This document shows positions 30,800 through 39,341 of a DNA stretch of 64,000 nt, piece by piece. The notes beneath the pieces are model-generated. The model ran no database searches. It saw only the letters and a list, made by a program, of their open reading frames with translations, and was not told the DNA's origin. This DNA comes from Neglectibacter sp. X58 (GTDB taxonomy: Bacteria > Bacillota > Clostridia > Oscillospirales > Acutalibacteraceae), in contig NZ_QWEO01000001.1 in the NCBI RefSeq assembly GCF_009936035.1, positions 248,001-312,000 on the forward strand. Reading direction: 5' to 3'. Each line of letters starts with the position of its first letter. The stretch's first letter is position 1. The translations under genes and the position numbers were made by a program.

Positions 30800-31531
30800 T
30801 TAAGCCAAGGGCAAAATACCGCCTACATCTATAAGAGGATTTTGAGTCAGTTCCCAAATGGAAACGCTGCGGCTTTCGCAGAAAGCCTGGATAGCTTTCC
30901 CATCGGGATGGCTATCCAGCCTGCCGGAAACTGCCAGCACATCGGCGGAGACTTTGCCGCAGCATCCACCAATGAAGCCAGTGTCATAGCCGGGCAGCCT
31001 GATGAAGCCAGGCTGGATTTTCAGTACGGAAAATCCTTTTGCTTCCAGGGCCTTTACCATGCCTGCGTCAGCAGTGATACAAGCCTTTTCATCTATCAGT
31101 GCTGTAGAGCAAGCCGCATATCCTTGCCGCACTGGCAGCAGTTCCAGTCCCTTGGCTTGAGCCGCGTTTTGTATGCCTGCATCCAGCGTTTGGGGATTCC
31201 CCACCAGCCATTTGTCCCATACAAAGCCGTTGCACAGCACATCGCAAGGATACCAGCTTTCTGGCTGACGAATGGTTTCTTTTACAGAAAGCCCCAGGCT
31301 GGACAGCTTGTCTTGTAAAGCGCTTTTCCTTAACACAAAGGCTTCTCGTTCAAAAAGGAACACTTGCATGTCAGGATGGTATCCCAGCGGAGCGGGCAAA
31401 CGGGAATCGAACAAAGTTTTAATAGGGGTAATGCCCTGCCGCTTCAGGCTGTCTGCCAGTTCTGGATATTCCCCGGAAACCAGCGCCAGCTTTGCCGGGC
31501 GGCAAGGCAGCCGCGGCGTGTGCGCGCTCAT
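30800..31531 (-). CDS. Guanidino-modifying-enzyme-fold protein (DUF6873-like)
   Basis: A 243-residue protein with repeated alpha/beta motifs: PLGYHPDMQVFLFE (~40-53), the YAACSTALIDEKACITADAGMVKALEAKG stretch, GFIGGCCGKVSADVLAVSGRLDSHPDG, and the C-terminal LIDVGGILPL. This resembles the DUF6873 group of GME-fold proteins (relatives of agmatine and arginine deiminases), but the characteristic catalytic residues cannot be assigned with confidence. The ATG at 31531 overlaps the radA stop by 4 bp, so it is co-translated with radA. Its stop lies 4 bp from the right repeat of the element. Confidence 0.6.
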   Translation of the reverse strand: MSAHTPRLPCRPAKLALVSGEYPELADSLKRQGITPIKTLFDSRLPAPLGYHPDMQVFLFEREAFVLRKSALQDKLSSLGLSVKETIRQPESWYPCDVLCNGFVWDKWLVGNPQTLDAGIQNAAQAKGLELLPVRQGYAACSTALIDEKACITADAGMVKALEAKGFSVLKIQPGFIRLPGYDTGFIGGCCGKVSADVLAVSGRLDSHPDGKAIQAFCESRSVSIWELTQNPLIDVGGILPLA

Positions 31532-32907
31532 GTGGTGGCGGCCTGGAAGGCCTCCCGGATATTCCGGGCGCCGATAACCTCCAGCCCTTCCAGCTTGCTT
31601 TTGGACACGTTTTTCAGCCCATGGTAAGGCAGGATACACCTAGTGAAGCCTAGGCGGCTGATTTCCGCAATGCGCAGTTCTACGTGGCTGACGCTCCGCA
31701 GTTCTCCTGCCAGGCCAATTTCCCCGAACACCACAGTATCTTCCCGAATGGGCATGTCCTTCAGGCTGGACACCAGCGCTACAGCTACCGCCAGGTCTAC
31801 AGAGGGCTGATCCAGCCGCAGGCCCCCCACCACGTTCAGGTATGTGTCTAAATTGGAAAAATAGAAGCCAGCCCGTTTTTCCAGCACAGCCAGAATCAGG
31901 GCCATGCGGTTGTTGTCAAAGCCTGTGGCCATGCGCCGGGGCGTGCCAAAGCCTGAGGTGGTGGCAAGCCCCTGTATCTCCGCAAGCAAAGGCCGGGAGC
32001 CTTCCATGACAGCGGTGACGCAGGTGCCGGAGGCATCCTTGGGCCTGCCGGACAGCATGGCAAGGGAAGGGTTCTCCACCTGCTGCAGCCCCTTCTCTCC
32101 CATATCAAACACGCCGATCTCATTTGTAGAGCCGTAACGGTTTTTTACTGCCCGCAAAATGCGGTAGGTCATCTGCCGGTCGCCCTCAAAGAGAAGGACA
32201 GCGTCCACAATATGCTCCAGTACCTTTGGCCCGGCAATGGCCCCGTCCTTATTCACATGTCCCACCACAATAACCGGGATGTCCAGGGCTTTGGCACAGC
32301 GCATCATCACGTTGGTGCATTCCCGCACCTGGGTAATGCTGCCTGGCGAGGAGGAAAGCTCTGTGTAGTTCATAGTCTGGATGGAGTCGATCATCACCAA
32401 GTCCGGCTTTTCGGCCCGGATTTGTTCCACTATGTACTGGATATCCGTCTCCGTCAGGATCATCAGGTTCGGGCTTTGCACCCCCAGCCGGGAGGCCCGC
32501 AGCTTGATTTGCCGGGCAGACTCCTCCCCGGACACATAGAGCACCCGCAGATTCTGCCCCAGATATTCGCAGATTTGCAGAAGGATGGTGGATTTGCCAA
32601 TGCCGGGATCGCCGCTTATCAGCACAAGGGAGCCTTTTACGATGCCGCCGCCTAGCACCCTGTCCAACTCGGACAGGCCTGTGTGGTAGCGGTGCTCGTC
32701 TGTGGTGCTGATTTCCCCGATAGGCACTGCCCGGGAGGCCATGCCGCCTACAGCCCGCTTTACAGCCGCACGCTGGGCACTTTCCTGCTCCTTCACTGTC
32801 TCCAGAAGAGTGTTCCACTCCCCGCAGGAAGGGCATTTTCCTGCCCATTTGGGGGATTCAAACCCGCACTGGGTACACTGGTATATGACTTTGCTTTTGG
32901 CTGCCAT
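31528..32907 (-). CDS. radA: DNA repair protein RadA (Sms)
   Basis: A 459-residue RadA: N-terminal zinc finger CTQCG ... CPSCGEW (~11-31), Walker A GDPGIGKST (~99-107), the RadA-specific KNRYGSTNEIG (~264), and a C-terminal Lon-like domain (PSVDLAVAVALVSS). It acts as a RecA-like helicase promoting branch migration in recombinational repair. AAGGAATG precedes the ATG. It is followed by an overlapping GME-fold gene. Confidence 0.95.
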   Translation of the reverse strand: MAAKSKVIYQCTQCGFESPKWAGKCPSCGEWNTLLETVKEQESAQRAAVKRAVGGMASRAVPIGEISTTDEHRYHTGLSELDRVLGGGIVKGSLVLISGDPGIGKSTILLQICEYLGQNLRVLYVSGEESARQIKLRASRLGVQSPNLMILTETDIQYIVEQIRAEKPDLVMIDSIQTMNYTELSSSPGSITQVRECTNVMMRCAKALDIPVIVVGHVNKDGAIAGPKVLEHIVDAVLLFEGDRQMTYRILRAVKNRYGSTNEIGVFDMGEKGLQQVENPSLAMLSGRPKDASGTCVTAVMEGSRPLLAEIQGLATTSGFGTPRRMATGFDNNRMALILAVLEKRAGFYFSNLDTYLNVVGGLRLDQPSVDLAVAVALVSSLKDMPIREDTVVFGEIGLAGELRSVSHVELRIAEISRLGFTRCILPYHGLKNVSKSKLEGLEVIGARNIREAFQAATT

Positions 32908-32958
32908 TGCTTTTTCATTCCTTATGATATGTCAAGTGTAATAGCATTCTTTACAGCC

Positions 32959-32986
32959 ATTATATCACATTTTTATGGATTTGCAA
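32959..32986 (-). promoter_or_regulatory. Promoter of radA
   Basis: On the minus strand: TTGCAA (32981-32986), 16-bp spacer, TATAAT (32959-32964). It overlaps the last codons of cwlD and gives a leader of about 45 nt. Confidence 0.75.
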
Positions 32987-33725
32987 ACTGCCCGTTGCTG
33001 CCTTGCTCCTTTCCGACATCCTGGTTTGCCTGCAAATAGTCTATCAGCCCGTTATAGATAGCCGCCGCCATTTCCTGCTGGTAAGAAGGCGTTTGCAGCT
33101 TTTCGGCCTCTTGAGGGTTTGATAAAAAGCCGCATTCTACTAAAATAGCTGGTACATGGCAGTTATACAGCAGATAAATATTTTTTTCAGCCTGCTTATT
33201 TTCCCGTTTGTTTTCAGGCTGCAAGGCGCTTACAATATTTTGCCGGACCGCCTCTGCCAGCACTCCGCTTTCTTCCCGGGCGCCGGAATAAAACACCTGG
33301 GTACCGCTGTACTTGCTTTCGGAAAAGTGGTTCTGATGGATGCTGATGAGAATGCACTCTCCTGTTTCCTCCACTATGCGCAGACGCTTTTTTGTGTCAG
33401 AGCGCTTTCTCTCGGCAATGCTGCCAAGGCTTTGATCCCCTACGGCGCTGTCGGTGTCCCGGATCATGATGACATTGAAATTATTCTGCTTTAAGTGCTT
33501 CTCCAGCTCCAGGGCAATGGCTAAATTGATATCCTTTTCCACCGCCCCGTTTATGCCTACGGCTCCGCCGTCTTCGCCGCCATGGCCCGCGTCCACTACA
33601 ATGGTTCCTTTTTTCTGGAAAAAATCGGCGTGGAAGGACACCACGCCAAAAGCTTCCATGGTTTGTATACCGAAAAGCGCCAGCGCCCCGCAGAATAACA
33701 CCCAAAATGCCAGCTTCCGTTTCAT
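32973..33725 (-). CDS. cwlD: N-acetylmuramoyl-L-alanine amidase, CwlD type
   Basis: A 250-residue Amidase_3 protein. An N-terminal hydrophobic segment (LAFWVLFCGALALFGIQTM, 5-23) directs export; zinc-binding and catalytic residues are visible in VDAGHGGEDGG, the EKDINLAIALELE glutamate, ISIHQNHF and the late ILVECGFLSN. CwlD in spore formers makes muramic-delta-lactam in the spore cortex, needed for germination; its length and single domain fit CwlD better than vegetative amidases. GGGGAGAAGG lies just before the ATG at 33725. Confidence 0.82.
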   Translation of the reverse strand: MKRKLAFWVLFCGALALFGIQTMEAFGVVSFHADFFQKKGTIVVDAGHGGEDGGAVGINGAVEKDINLAIALELEKHLKQNNFNVIMIRDTDSAVGDQSLGSIAERKRSDTKKRLRIVEETGECILISIHQNHFSESKYSGTQVFYSGAREESGVLAEAVRQNIVSALQPENKRENKQAEKNIYLLYNCHVPAILVECGFLSNPQEAEKLQTPSYQQEMAAAIYNGLIDYLQANQDVGKEQGSNGQFANP

Positions 33726-33820
33726 GCCTTCTCCCCTTTGCCTTGTAGGTTTCACAGTCTTTCCATACAAGCTATGCTGGGAATATTTTTCCTATTCTTT
33801 CTTTTCAAAAATCCAGAAGA

Positions 33821-33861
33821 GGAAAAAAGAAAAGCGCCAGCCTTGCGGGGTTGGGCGCTTT
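33821..33861 (-). terminator. Terminator of the AAC(3)-family gene
   Basis: AAAGCGCC/GGCGCTTT arms (33831-33838 and 33854-33861) followed on the minus strand by TCTTTTTTCC. It lies ~105 bp beyond the acetyltransferase stop. Confidence 0.75.
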
Positions 33862-33965
33862 CTTAGAGCGTATCCAACATAAGTTGAATATGTAGATTTT
33901 CAAGGGGATTTTGTGGGATTCAAGGCAGGAACCGCAAGAAAGGCTGTCGCCTTCCGGCTCTGCAA

Positions 33966-34751
33966 TTATCCATACCATTCCTCAGGAACTGCTTGTGCGT
34001 CCAGGAAAAGATCGGGATTTTTTTCCAGCAGTGCGCAGGCAGTTGCCCGCATCTTACGGGCGTTGCCGATGATGCATTTGGCATCTCCAAACGTGCCATA
34101 CCGGATGGCTCCATGCTTCAAAAATGGCTTTTCCAGCTTGTCATAGTTTTCAGAAACGTCCCCGGCAGGGCAGTAATGAAACCGCGCGTCTGTGCGGTAT
34201 TCTTCGCCCTGAGGCCCTATAATAGTGATGGGCCGGGTTTCCTCTGTAAGGCGGTTTGGAATGCCTTCCCACTCCTCTACGCCATGAATAAAGGTGTTGG
34301 AGCGCAGGGTGCAGCCTAAAAAGAGAATGTCCGCGTCCAAGTCCAGCAGTCTGCCCCAGCAGCCATCACGGGGGCAGGGGCTGTGGGCCTGTTCCTCGCC
34401 GGCTGTGTAGGCCGCGGCACCCTTTCCCAGGGCGGCTACTGAATGGGTGGGATGCAGGGAGCGCACCACGCCGGGCCTGTGCCGGAAAAGCTCGGGCAGG
34501 ATGCCTACGCAGGAGGGAAGCGTGCGGGAGTCGAACACAGTCTGCTCCTTGCCTTGCCCAATGTATTTCCAGGTGTGGGTGGGAAAAATGAGCAGCCCCT
34601 CCCCCATGTACTGGCACCAAGCGTCCAGGACTGTATCCGCACCGCCCTCTACTGGGCCGATGGCCTTCATGGAGGAATGGATGAGCAAAGCGCCTTGGGG
34701 GTTGACACCCATGTTTTTAATGTCTGCCAGCAAATCGCTTTTTGTATACAT
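33966..34751 (-). CDS. AAC(3)-family N-acetyltransferase
   Basis: A 261-residue member of the aminoglycoside 3-N-acetyltransferase fold: LLIHSSMKAIGPVEGGADTVLDA near the N-terminus, LLIFPTHTWKYIG, SLHPTHSVAALG with the conserved His, and LFLGCTLRSNTFIHGVEEWEG. The fold includes true resistance enzymes and many chromosomal proteins of unknown acceptor (such as B. subtilis YokD). Its codon use and context look native, with no mobile genes nearby, so drug resistance should not be assumed. The start is the ATG at 34751, with a weak CAGGG upstream. Confidence 0.82.
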   Translation of the reverse strand: MYTKSDLLADIKNMGVNPQGALLIHSSMKAIGPVEGGADTVLDAWCQYMGEGLLIFPTHTWKYIGQGKEQTVFDSRTLPSCVGILPELFRHRPGVVRSLHPTHSVAALGKGAAAYTAGEEQAHSPCPRDGCWGRLLDLDADILFLGCTLRSNTFIHGVEEWEGIPNRLTEETRPITIIGPQGEEYRTDARFHYCPAGDVSENYDKLEKPFLKHGAIRYGTFGDAKCIIGNARKMRATACALLEKNPDLFLDAQAVPEEWYG

Positions 34752-34815
34752 TTTAATCGCCCTGCGATACAGGCTGTGCCCGGTATCGTTCCTTTCTCGC
34801 GTTTTTTCGCACCTA

Positions 34816-35613
34816 TTATTTCCTGTCCAAGAAGCCTTCCCTTTCCAGCCACGCCGCCGAATCTGCCAGGGCCTGCGAGGTTTTCACTTCCAGCACAGCC
34901 CGGCAGTTTCTCTCAGCGGCAAGAGCCAGGTGCCAGGGCAAATCAATTTTCCCTGTGCCCAAGGGCAGGTGGTTTTTTCCACCGATTGCGTCATGAATGT
35001 GGAAATGATGCAGCCGTTCTTTATGTGCAAGGAAAAAGGGCCTGTCCACGTCCCCGGCGCTGTGGTTATGGCCGATATCGAAGGTCAGCCCAAAGAGCGG
35101 GCTTTGGAGGAACAGCTCCAGGGCCTCTTGGAGGAAGGGTTTGTTAAAATTCCCGGTATTCTCCAGGCAGATGGAAACCGCCCCTTCTGCGGCTTCCTCA
35201 CACCGGGCAATGGCCTCTGCCAGCCGCCCCAGGAAATGTTCCCGGTACATTTCATAGAGATACGCCTTTTTCCCAGGCAGGGTAAAGTATACGCCTTCTG
35301 ACAGGTGCATGTTTAAGACAGGGATGTGCAGCTTACGGGCAAAGGAGATAGTTTTCAACAGGGTGTCCAGGTACGCCTGGGCCACAAGGGGGTTGAAATC
35401 ACACAGATCCAACTTTTCGTCCAGGTGTATGGTGAAATAAACCTGATACCTGTCTGCCACGCTTTGCAGCAAGGGCATGTCCCACTGCTGGTACTGGGGC
35501 AGGTTCATGTTCAGTTCGACAAAGCCAAACCCTAAATGGCTGCACAGGGCCGCAGCGCTCTCCGGATCCGAGGCTTCCAGCAGGGTGGGTATTCCCCATT
35601 CTTTTACCGGCAC
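34816..35613 (-). CDS. Sugar phosphate isomerase/epimerase-type TIM-barrel protein
   Basis: A 265-residue AP-endonuclease-family-2 barrel with likely metal ligands at ICLENTG (Glu), LTFDIGHNH (Asp, His), HFHIHDA (His) and VLEVKTS (Glu). The family covers sugar isomerases and epimerases, and the substrate cannot be told. GTG at 35613 is preferred (GGGAGGA 9 nt upstream); a GTG three codons earlier abuts the ribosome site. It overlaps the GNAT gene by 10 bp, so the two are co-translated. Confidence 0.8.
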   Translation of the reverse strand: MPVKEWGIPTLLEASDPESAAALCSHLGFGFVELNMNLPQYQQWDMPLLQSVADRYQVYFTIHLDEKLDLCDFNPLVAQAYLDTLLKTISFARKLHIPVLNMHLSEGVYFTLPGKKAYLYEMYREHFLGRLAEAIARCEEAAEGAVSICLENTGNFNKPFLQEALELFLQSPLFGLTFDIGHNHSAGDVDRPFFLAHKERLHHFHIHDAIGGKNHLPLGTGKIDLPWHLALAAERNCRAVLEVKTSQALADSAAWLEREGFLDRK

Positions 35614-36125
35614 TGCTCCCACTCCTCCCGGGTGATGCCATAAACCTTCGTGATGGTGTTCACATCGTCCTCAAACTCTTCTAACAGGCGCATGCCGTTA
35701 GCCATAGCAGTGGAATAAGAGCCGATGTTCGTGTATTTCATGTAGGAAAAAAGCATGTTAAAAGGGGTGTTTTCAAAGGCCCAATCCCGGCAGGCCCGGG
35801 CAGCCTCTTTGGCATAACCTTTGCGCTGCTGATCTTTGCGGATGTGGTAGCCAATCTCAGGCTTTATCTTACTGCCGATGTTCTGCATGGTCAGGCCGCA
35901 GTCACCGATTACTTCCCCCGTCTCTTTCAAAACCACTGCCCATAGGCCAAAGCCAAAAATCTGATACCGCTCCATGTTCCGCTGGATCCATTCCCTGACC
36001 CGCTTTTCATCGAAGGTATAGGGGTAGTGCTGCATGATATCCCTATTCCCCCAAACCTTGTACAGGGCATCAAAGTCGCTGGGAACCATCTCCCGCAGGA
36101 TAAGGCGTTCTGTTTCCAACTGCAT
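35604..36125 (-). CDS. GNAT-family N-acetyltransferase (RimJ/RimL type)
   Basis: A 173-residue GNAT protein of the ribosomal-protein acetyltransferase subgroup: TERLILREM at the N-terminus, the acetyl-CoA binding KDQQRKGYAKEAARACRDWAF (Q/RxxGxG/A motif) and NIGSYSTAMANGMRLLEEF. The acceptor is unknown. ATG at 36125 is chosen, with AAAGGAG 12 nt upstream. It overlaps the TIM-barrel gene. Confidence 0.83.
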   Translation of the reverse strand: MQLETERLILREMVPSDFDALYKVWGNRDIMQHYPYTFDEKRVREWIQRNMERYQIFGFGLWAVVLKETGEVIGDCGLTMQNIGSKIKPEIGYHIRKDQQRKGYAKEAARACRDWAFENTPFNMLFSYMKYTNIGSYSTAMANGMRLLEEFEDDVNTITKVYGITREEWEQCR

Positions 36126-36159
36126 AAGCTTTACACGCTCCTTTCGCAAAACAGGGGTT

Positions 36160-36573
36160 TCATTTTCGGTTCGGCTTCCGCTTGATTGTCAACAGCCGCA
36201 CGTAATCGTCCAGCAATTCTGTGCTTTCAGGCTCAAACATAACCCATTTTCCGTCATGGAAAGTCTGCGCCTTTGCGTATGCTGTTTGTATCTGTGCAGG
36301 GAAGCTGTCTTGAAGTGCCTCAAATTTATCCCGCTCGGCCTTGCCAAAAATTACCATGAACCCTGCACAGCCTTCCCGGGCGTATAAGGCGCACAGGGTC
36401 TTGCCGCCCCTGCGGTACTTATATTCATATTGCCAGTTTTTGCCGCCTGTGTTCCAAAGCCGCTCCATTTCGTATTTCGCGTCAATTGCGGCGCACAAGC
36501 CCGTCCACACCTCATACAGCGCTGGCCCAAGCAATGCCGCCAGTTCTTCCCTGTCCGGGATATTTTCCAGCAT
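36160..36573 (-). CDS. DUF3788-family protein
   Basis: A 137-residue cytoplasmic protein with WNTGGKNWQYEYKYRRGGKTLCALY (~37-60), the FMVIFGKAERDKFEAL strand-helix, and FHDGKWVMFEPESTELLDDYVRLLTIKRKP at the C-terminus, the pattern of DUF3788 / YdhG-like small proteins of unknown function. AAAGGTGG precedes the ATG at 36573. It lies just downstream of the tRNA operon terminator. Confidence 0.72.
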   Translation of the reverse strand: MLENIPDREELAALLGPALYEVWTGLCAAIDAKYEMERLWNTGGKNWQYEYKYRRGGKTLCALYAREGCAGFMVIFGKAERDKFEALQDSFPAQIQTAYAKAQTFHDGKWVMFEPESTELLDDYVRLLTIKRKPNRK

Positions 36574-36590
36574 AAAGCTTCCACCTTTAC

Positions 36591-36631
36591 AGAAAATGAG
36601 AAACGCTATGGACATCTATCCATAGCGTTTC
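36591..36631 (-). terminator. Terminator of the tRNA operon
   Basis: GAAACGCTATGG (36600-36611) and CCATAGCGTTTC (36620-36631) form a perfect 12-bp stem on an 8-nt loop. On the minus strand it is followed by TCATTTTCT, one base after the tRNA-Cys CCA. Confidence 0.85.
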
Positions 36632-36706
36632 TGGAGGTGACACCCGGATTTGAACCGGGGAATGAAGGTTTTGCAGACCTTTGCCTTACCACTTGGCTAT
36701 GTCACC
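36632..36706 (-). tRNA. tRNA-Cys (GCA)
   Basis: Cloverleaf with acceptor GGTGACA/TGTCACC, anticodon loop CTGCAAA (GCA) and T-loop GTTCAAATC. The CCA end is encoded. It is last in a five-tRNA operon. Confidence 0.96.
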
Positions 36707-36755
36707 AATGTTTAGGAAAAGACGCTCCAAGAAAGAAGCGTCTTTTCACATCTTG

Positions 36756-36831
36756 TGGAGCGGACGACGAGGCTCGAACTCGCTACCTCCACCTTGGCAA
36801 GGTGGCGCTCTACCAGATGAGCTACGCCCGC
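36756..36831 (-). tRNA. tRNA-Gly (GCC)
   Basis: Acceptor GCGGGCG pairing with TGTCCGC-like 3' strand, D-loop AGCTCATCTGGTAGAGC, anticodon loop TTGCCAA (GCC), T-loop GTTCGAGCC, encoded CCA. Confidence 0.96.
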
Positions 36832-36834
36832 AAA

Positions 36835-36910
36835 TGGTGCCTCCGATCGGAATCGAACCAATGACACGGGGATTTTCAGTCCCCTGCTCTACCAACTGAG
36901 CTACAGAGGC
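36835..36910 (-). tRNA. tRNA-Phe (GAA)
   Basis: Acceptor GCCTCTG/CGGAGGC, D-loop AGCTCAGTTGGTAGAGC, anticodon loop CTGAAAA (GAA), T-loop GTTCGATTC, encoded CCA. Confidence 0.96.
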
Positions 36911-36915
36911 AAATA

Positions 36916-36992
36916 TGGCGACCCGGAACGGGCTCGAACCGTCGACCTCTAGCGTGACAGGCTAGCGTTCTAACCAACTGAACTACCGGGCC
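36916..36992 (-). tRNA. tRNA-Asp (GTC)
   Basis: Acceptor GGCCCGG/CCGGGTC, anticodon loop CTGTCAC (GTC), T-loop GTTCGAGCC, encoded CCA. Confidence 0.96.
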
Positions 36993-37017
36993 AGATTACC
37001 TAAGTAAAACATGTGTA

Positions 37018-37094
37018 TGGTGGGGACAATAGGACTCGAACCTATGACCCCCTGCTTGTAAGGCAGGTGCTCTAACCAGCTGAGCTATGCCCCC
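37018..37094 (-). tRNA. tRNA-Val (TAC)
   Basis: Acceptor GGGGGCA/TGTCCCC, anticodon loop CTTACAA (TAC), T-loop GTTCGAGTC, encoded CCA. It is the first tRNA after the operon promoter. Confidence 0.96.
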
Positions 37095-37157
37095 ATCTCC
37101 CACACATCCTAAGTACCGCTTAAGCGGCGCTTGCGCTGTCTACCAGCGACGCTCTAT

Positions 37158-37186
37158 ATATTACAGGATTTTCCGTCAAATGTCAA
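37158..37186 (-). promoter_or_regulatory. Promoter of the tRNA operon
   Basis: On the minus strand: TTGACA (37181-37186), 17-bp spacer, TAATAT (37158-37163), about 65 bp before tRNA-Val. Confidence 0.85.
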
Positions 37187-37201
37187 GGGGTTTTTCAAAA
37201 T

Positions 37202-38107
37202 TTATTTTTCTTTTTTTAAACTGCCTGCCGCCTGCTCTGCCAGGGACTCTAGTTCCTCTTTTGTAAAGTAATATTTCCGGCTGCAATACTGGCATACAGT
37301 TTCCACCCTGCCCTGGCTGTCCAAAGGAAGGGTACGGATTTCCTGAGGGCCTAAGGTCAGAAGGCCCTTTGCAAAACGCTCTTTGCTACAATTGCACACA
37401 TAGTGTATCTGAAACTCGTCTAAAACCTCCATGGCAAAGCCGTCCAGAGCCTTCTGGCACATTTCCTCCAGGGAAAGCCCCTTTGCCAGCATGGTGGTTA
37501 CGGAATCCAGCTTGGCGATATTGGCTTCCAGTTGCTTTACAGCGGCTTCCTCTGCCCTGGGCAGCACCTGAATCAGCAGCCCGCCGGAAAGCAGCGCCCC
37601 GCCCTTTTCCCTGTCCACCAGCACGCCTAAGGCGCACACTGTGGGCACCTGCTCGCTGATGGCATAATACTGGGTGATGTCCTCGGCTATTTCACCGCTT
37701 ACAAGGGCTGTCTGCCCGATATAAGGGTCGCCCTCCCCTAAGTCGCGTATAACTGCCAGGCGGCCTTCATGGCCTACGCCGCCGCCCACATCTATTTTTC
37801 CATCCTGGCGGATGGGCAGTTCCACCTGAGGGTTGTCCACATAGCCGCGCACGTTGCCCCGGCTGTCTGAAAGGGCTGCAAGGGTGCCTAAAGGCCCCCC
37901 GCCGTTTACCTTCAGGGTTAGGGTGGCATTATCCTTTTTCAGCATGGCGCCCATAAGGGATGCGCCTGTCAGCAGCCTGCCTAAAGCCGCGCAGGCTGTT
38001 TTGGAAAGCCCGTGGAGCTGCTGGGCTGTGTATACAAGCTCTGTGGAGTCGATAGCGGAAGCCATCAGGCTCCCATCGGAAGTGATGGTGCGGATAATCC
38101 TGTCCAT
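37202..38107 (-). CDS. hslO: Redox-regulated chaperone Hsp33
   Basis: A 301-residue Hsp33. The N-terminal substrate domain (VNGGGPLGTLAALSDSRGNVRGYVDNP) is followed by the zinc/redox switch cysteines CNC (~238-240) and CQYC (~271-274), which release zinc and form disulfides under oxidative stress to activate chaperone function. The ATG at 38107 follows GAGGGGAG by 12 nt; an ATG at 38131 overlapping the upstream gene lacks a ribosome site. It follows a methyltransferase gene with a 20-bp gap. Confidence 0.94.
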   Translation of the reverse strand: MDRIIRTITSDGSLMASAIDSTELVYTAQQLHGLSKTACAALGRLLTGASLMGAMLKKDNATLTLKVNGGGPLGTLAALSDSRGNVRGYVDNPQVELPIRQDGKIDVGGGVGHEGRLAVIRDLGEGDPYIGQTALVSGEIAEDITQYYAISEQVPTVCALGVLVDREKGGALLSGGLLIQVLPRAEEAAVKQLEANIAKLDSVTTMLAKGLSLEEMCQKALDGFAMEVLDEFQIHYVCNCSKERFAKGLLTLGPQEIRTLPLDSQGRVETVCQYCSRKYYFTKEELESLAEQAAGSLKKEK

Positions 38108-38127
38108 ATGGTTTGGGTTTTCTCCCC

Positions 38128-38874
38128 TCATTTCAATTTTTGCGCGGCAAACACCAGCCGCTGGCTGTCCTCCCGGGGCGGCTGAAACGTTAGCTCGTCA
38201 TACACCTGGATATTTCCGAAACCTGCCTTTCCCAGCATGGCAAATACTTCTTCCAGCGGGTAGGCAGACTCGGAAAAGTGCTCCCGGCTGCGGCGGTACA
38301 GCTTCCCCTCCCGCTGGAAAAAATCCAACTGGATGTCCACACGCCCAGAGCCTGGGATGCAGCGGTTCTGCCATACACAGTAGACCTGCCCTATATCATA
38401 GACAAAGGTATTGTTCCCCAGCACCTTTTCGTGTTTGTAGAGGGTGTTCAGGTCAAATAAAAAATACCCTCCGGGATTCATAAAAAAGGAAACCCTGCCA
38501 AAGGCCTGCTGCATCTCTTCCCTGCCGCTTAAATGGTTCAGGCTGTCTAAAGAGCAGATAACCGTATCCACTGTCCCGTACAAGTCCATTTCCTGCATTT
38601 TCTGGCACAGAAACAGGATGTCCGCCCCTGCCTGGGCGCATTTCATCCGGGCCTCTGAAAGCATCTCCACAGAAGCGTCTATGCCGTATATATCCACGCC
38701 CCTGCGGAACAGCTCCAGAGTCAGGGAGCCTGTGCCGCAGGCCAAATCCAATGTAAGGCCGGGCGTATGCCCCAGCCGCTCTAAGAGGGAAAGGAAATAT
38801 TCCGCCCGCTCCTTATAGCCCACGTTGGCGGTTAGGGCATCGTAAAACTGGGCAAAAACCGCGTAGCTTCCCAT
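38128..38874 (-). CDS. Class I SAM-dependent methyltransferase
   Basis: A 248-residue methyltransferase: VFAQFYDALTANVGY at the N-terminus, SAM motif I TLDLACGTGSLTLEL (~41-55), the acidic motif IYGIDASVEM, and motif IV VICSLDSLNHL. It resembles the YqeM/Methyltransf_25 group and the substrate is unknown. The start at 38874 is preferred because the protein then begins with the conserved FYDAL segment and the ATG lies 4 bp after the yerC stop. Confidence 0.87.
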   Translation of the reverse strand: MGSYAVFAQFYDALTANVGYKERAEYFLSLLERLGHTPGLTLDLACGTGSLTLELFRRGVDIYGIDASVEMLSEARMKCAQAGADILFLCQKMQEMDLYGTVDTVICSLDSLNHLSGREEMQQAFGRVSFFMNPGGYFLFDLNTLYKHEKVLGNNTFVYDIGQVYCVWQNRCIPGSGRVDIQLDFFQREGKLYRRSREHFSESAYPLEEVFAMLGKAGFGNIQVYDELTFQPPREDSQRLVFAAQKLK

Positions 38875-38878
38875 AGGC

Positions 38879-39181
38879 TTATTCCTGCTTCCTCTCTTTT
38901 CCCAGCCGGCTGAACACCAATTCATAGCCGTCGCTGCCGTAATTCAGAGAACGGTTTACCCGGCTGATGGTGGCGGTGGAAGCTCCTGTTTTTGCCACAA
39001 TGTCGCTGTATACCTGCTTGTCGCTGAGCATCTTTGCCACAGCCAGACGCTGGGACATGGATTTCAGCTCTGGCACTGTACACAGATCGTCAAAAAAGCG
39101 GTAGCACTCCTCCGGCGTTTCCAGCGACAGCACTGCCTGGAAAAGAAAATCTATGTTACCGTCCTGCAATTTCGCGTTCAT
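38879..39181 (-). CDS. TrpR-like YerC/YecD-family DNA-binding protein
   Basis: A 100-residue helical protein: DDLCTVPELKSMSQRLAVAKML followed by a helix-turn-helix SDIVAKTGASTATISRVNRSLNYG, matching the YerC/YecD branch of the Trp repressor superfamily. These proteins lack evidence of tryptophan binding and their operators are unknown. AAAGGA lies 10 nt before the ATG at 39181. It leads the yerC-methyltransferase-hslO transcript. Confidence 0.88.
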   Translation of the reverse strand: MNAKLQDGNIDFLFQAVLSLETPEECYRFFDDLCTVPELKSMSQRLAVAKMLSDKQVYSDIVAKTGASTATISRVNRSLNYGSDGYELVFSRLGKERKQE

Positions 39182-39286
39182 CTCTGCGCCGTCCTTTCTT
39201 TCCATGAAAAATTTTAAAACCCGCAGGCTTTCTGCGCCCGGTATGTTCTTATCTCCCTGTTTTCACACGGTTCCCACTGGTTTATC

Positions 39287-39315
39287 ATTTTAACACAGAA
39301 AAGCAGAAAAGTAAA
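39287..39315 (-). promoter_or_regulatory. Promoter of the yerC operon
   Basis: On the minus strand: TTTACT (39310-39315), 17-bp spacer, TAAAAT (39287-39292). The ~100-nt leader contains a GGGCGCAG...CTGCGGG hairpin. Confidence 0.7.
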
Positions 39316-39341
39316 GTTCAAAGTCTGTGGATTTTATGGCA

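Noticed and set aside
33966-34751. An acquired aminoglycoside resistance gene
   Set aside because: The AAC(3) fold includes many native proteins. The gene has host-like composition, ordinary neighbours and no mobile elements next to it.
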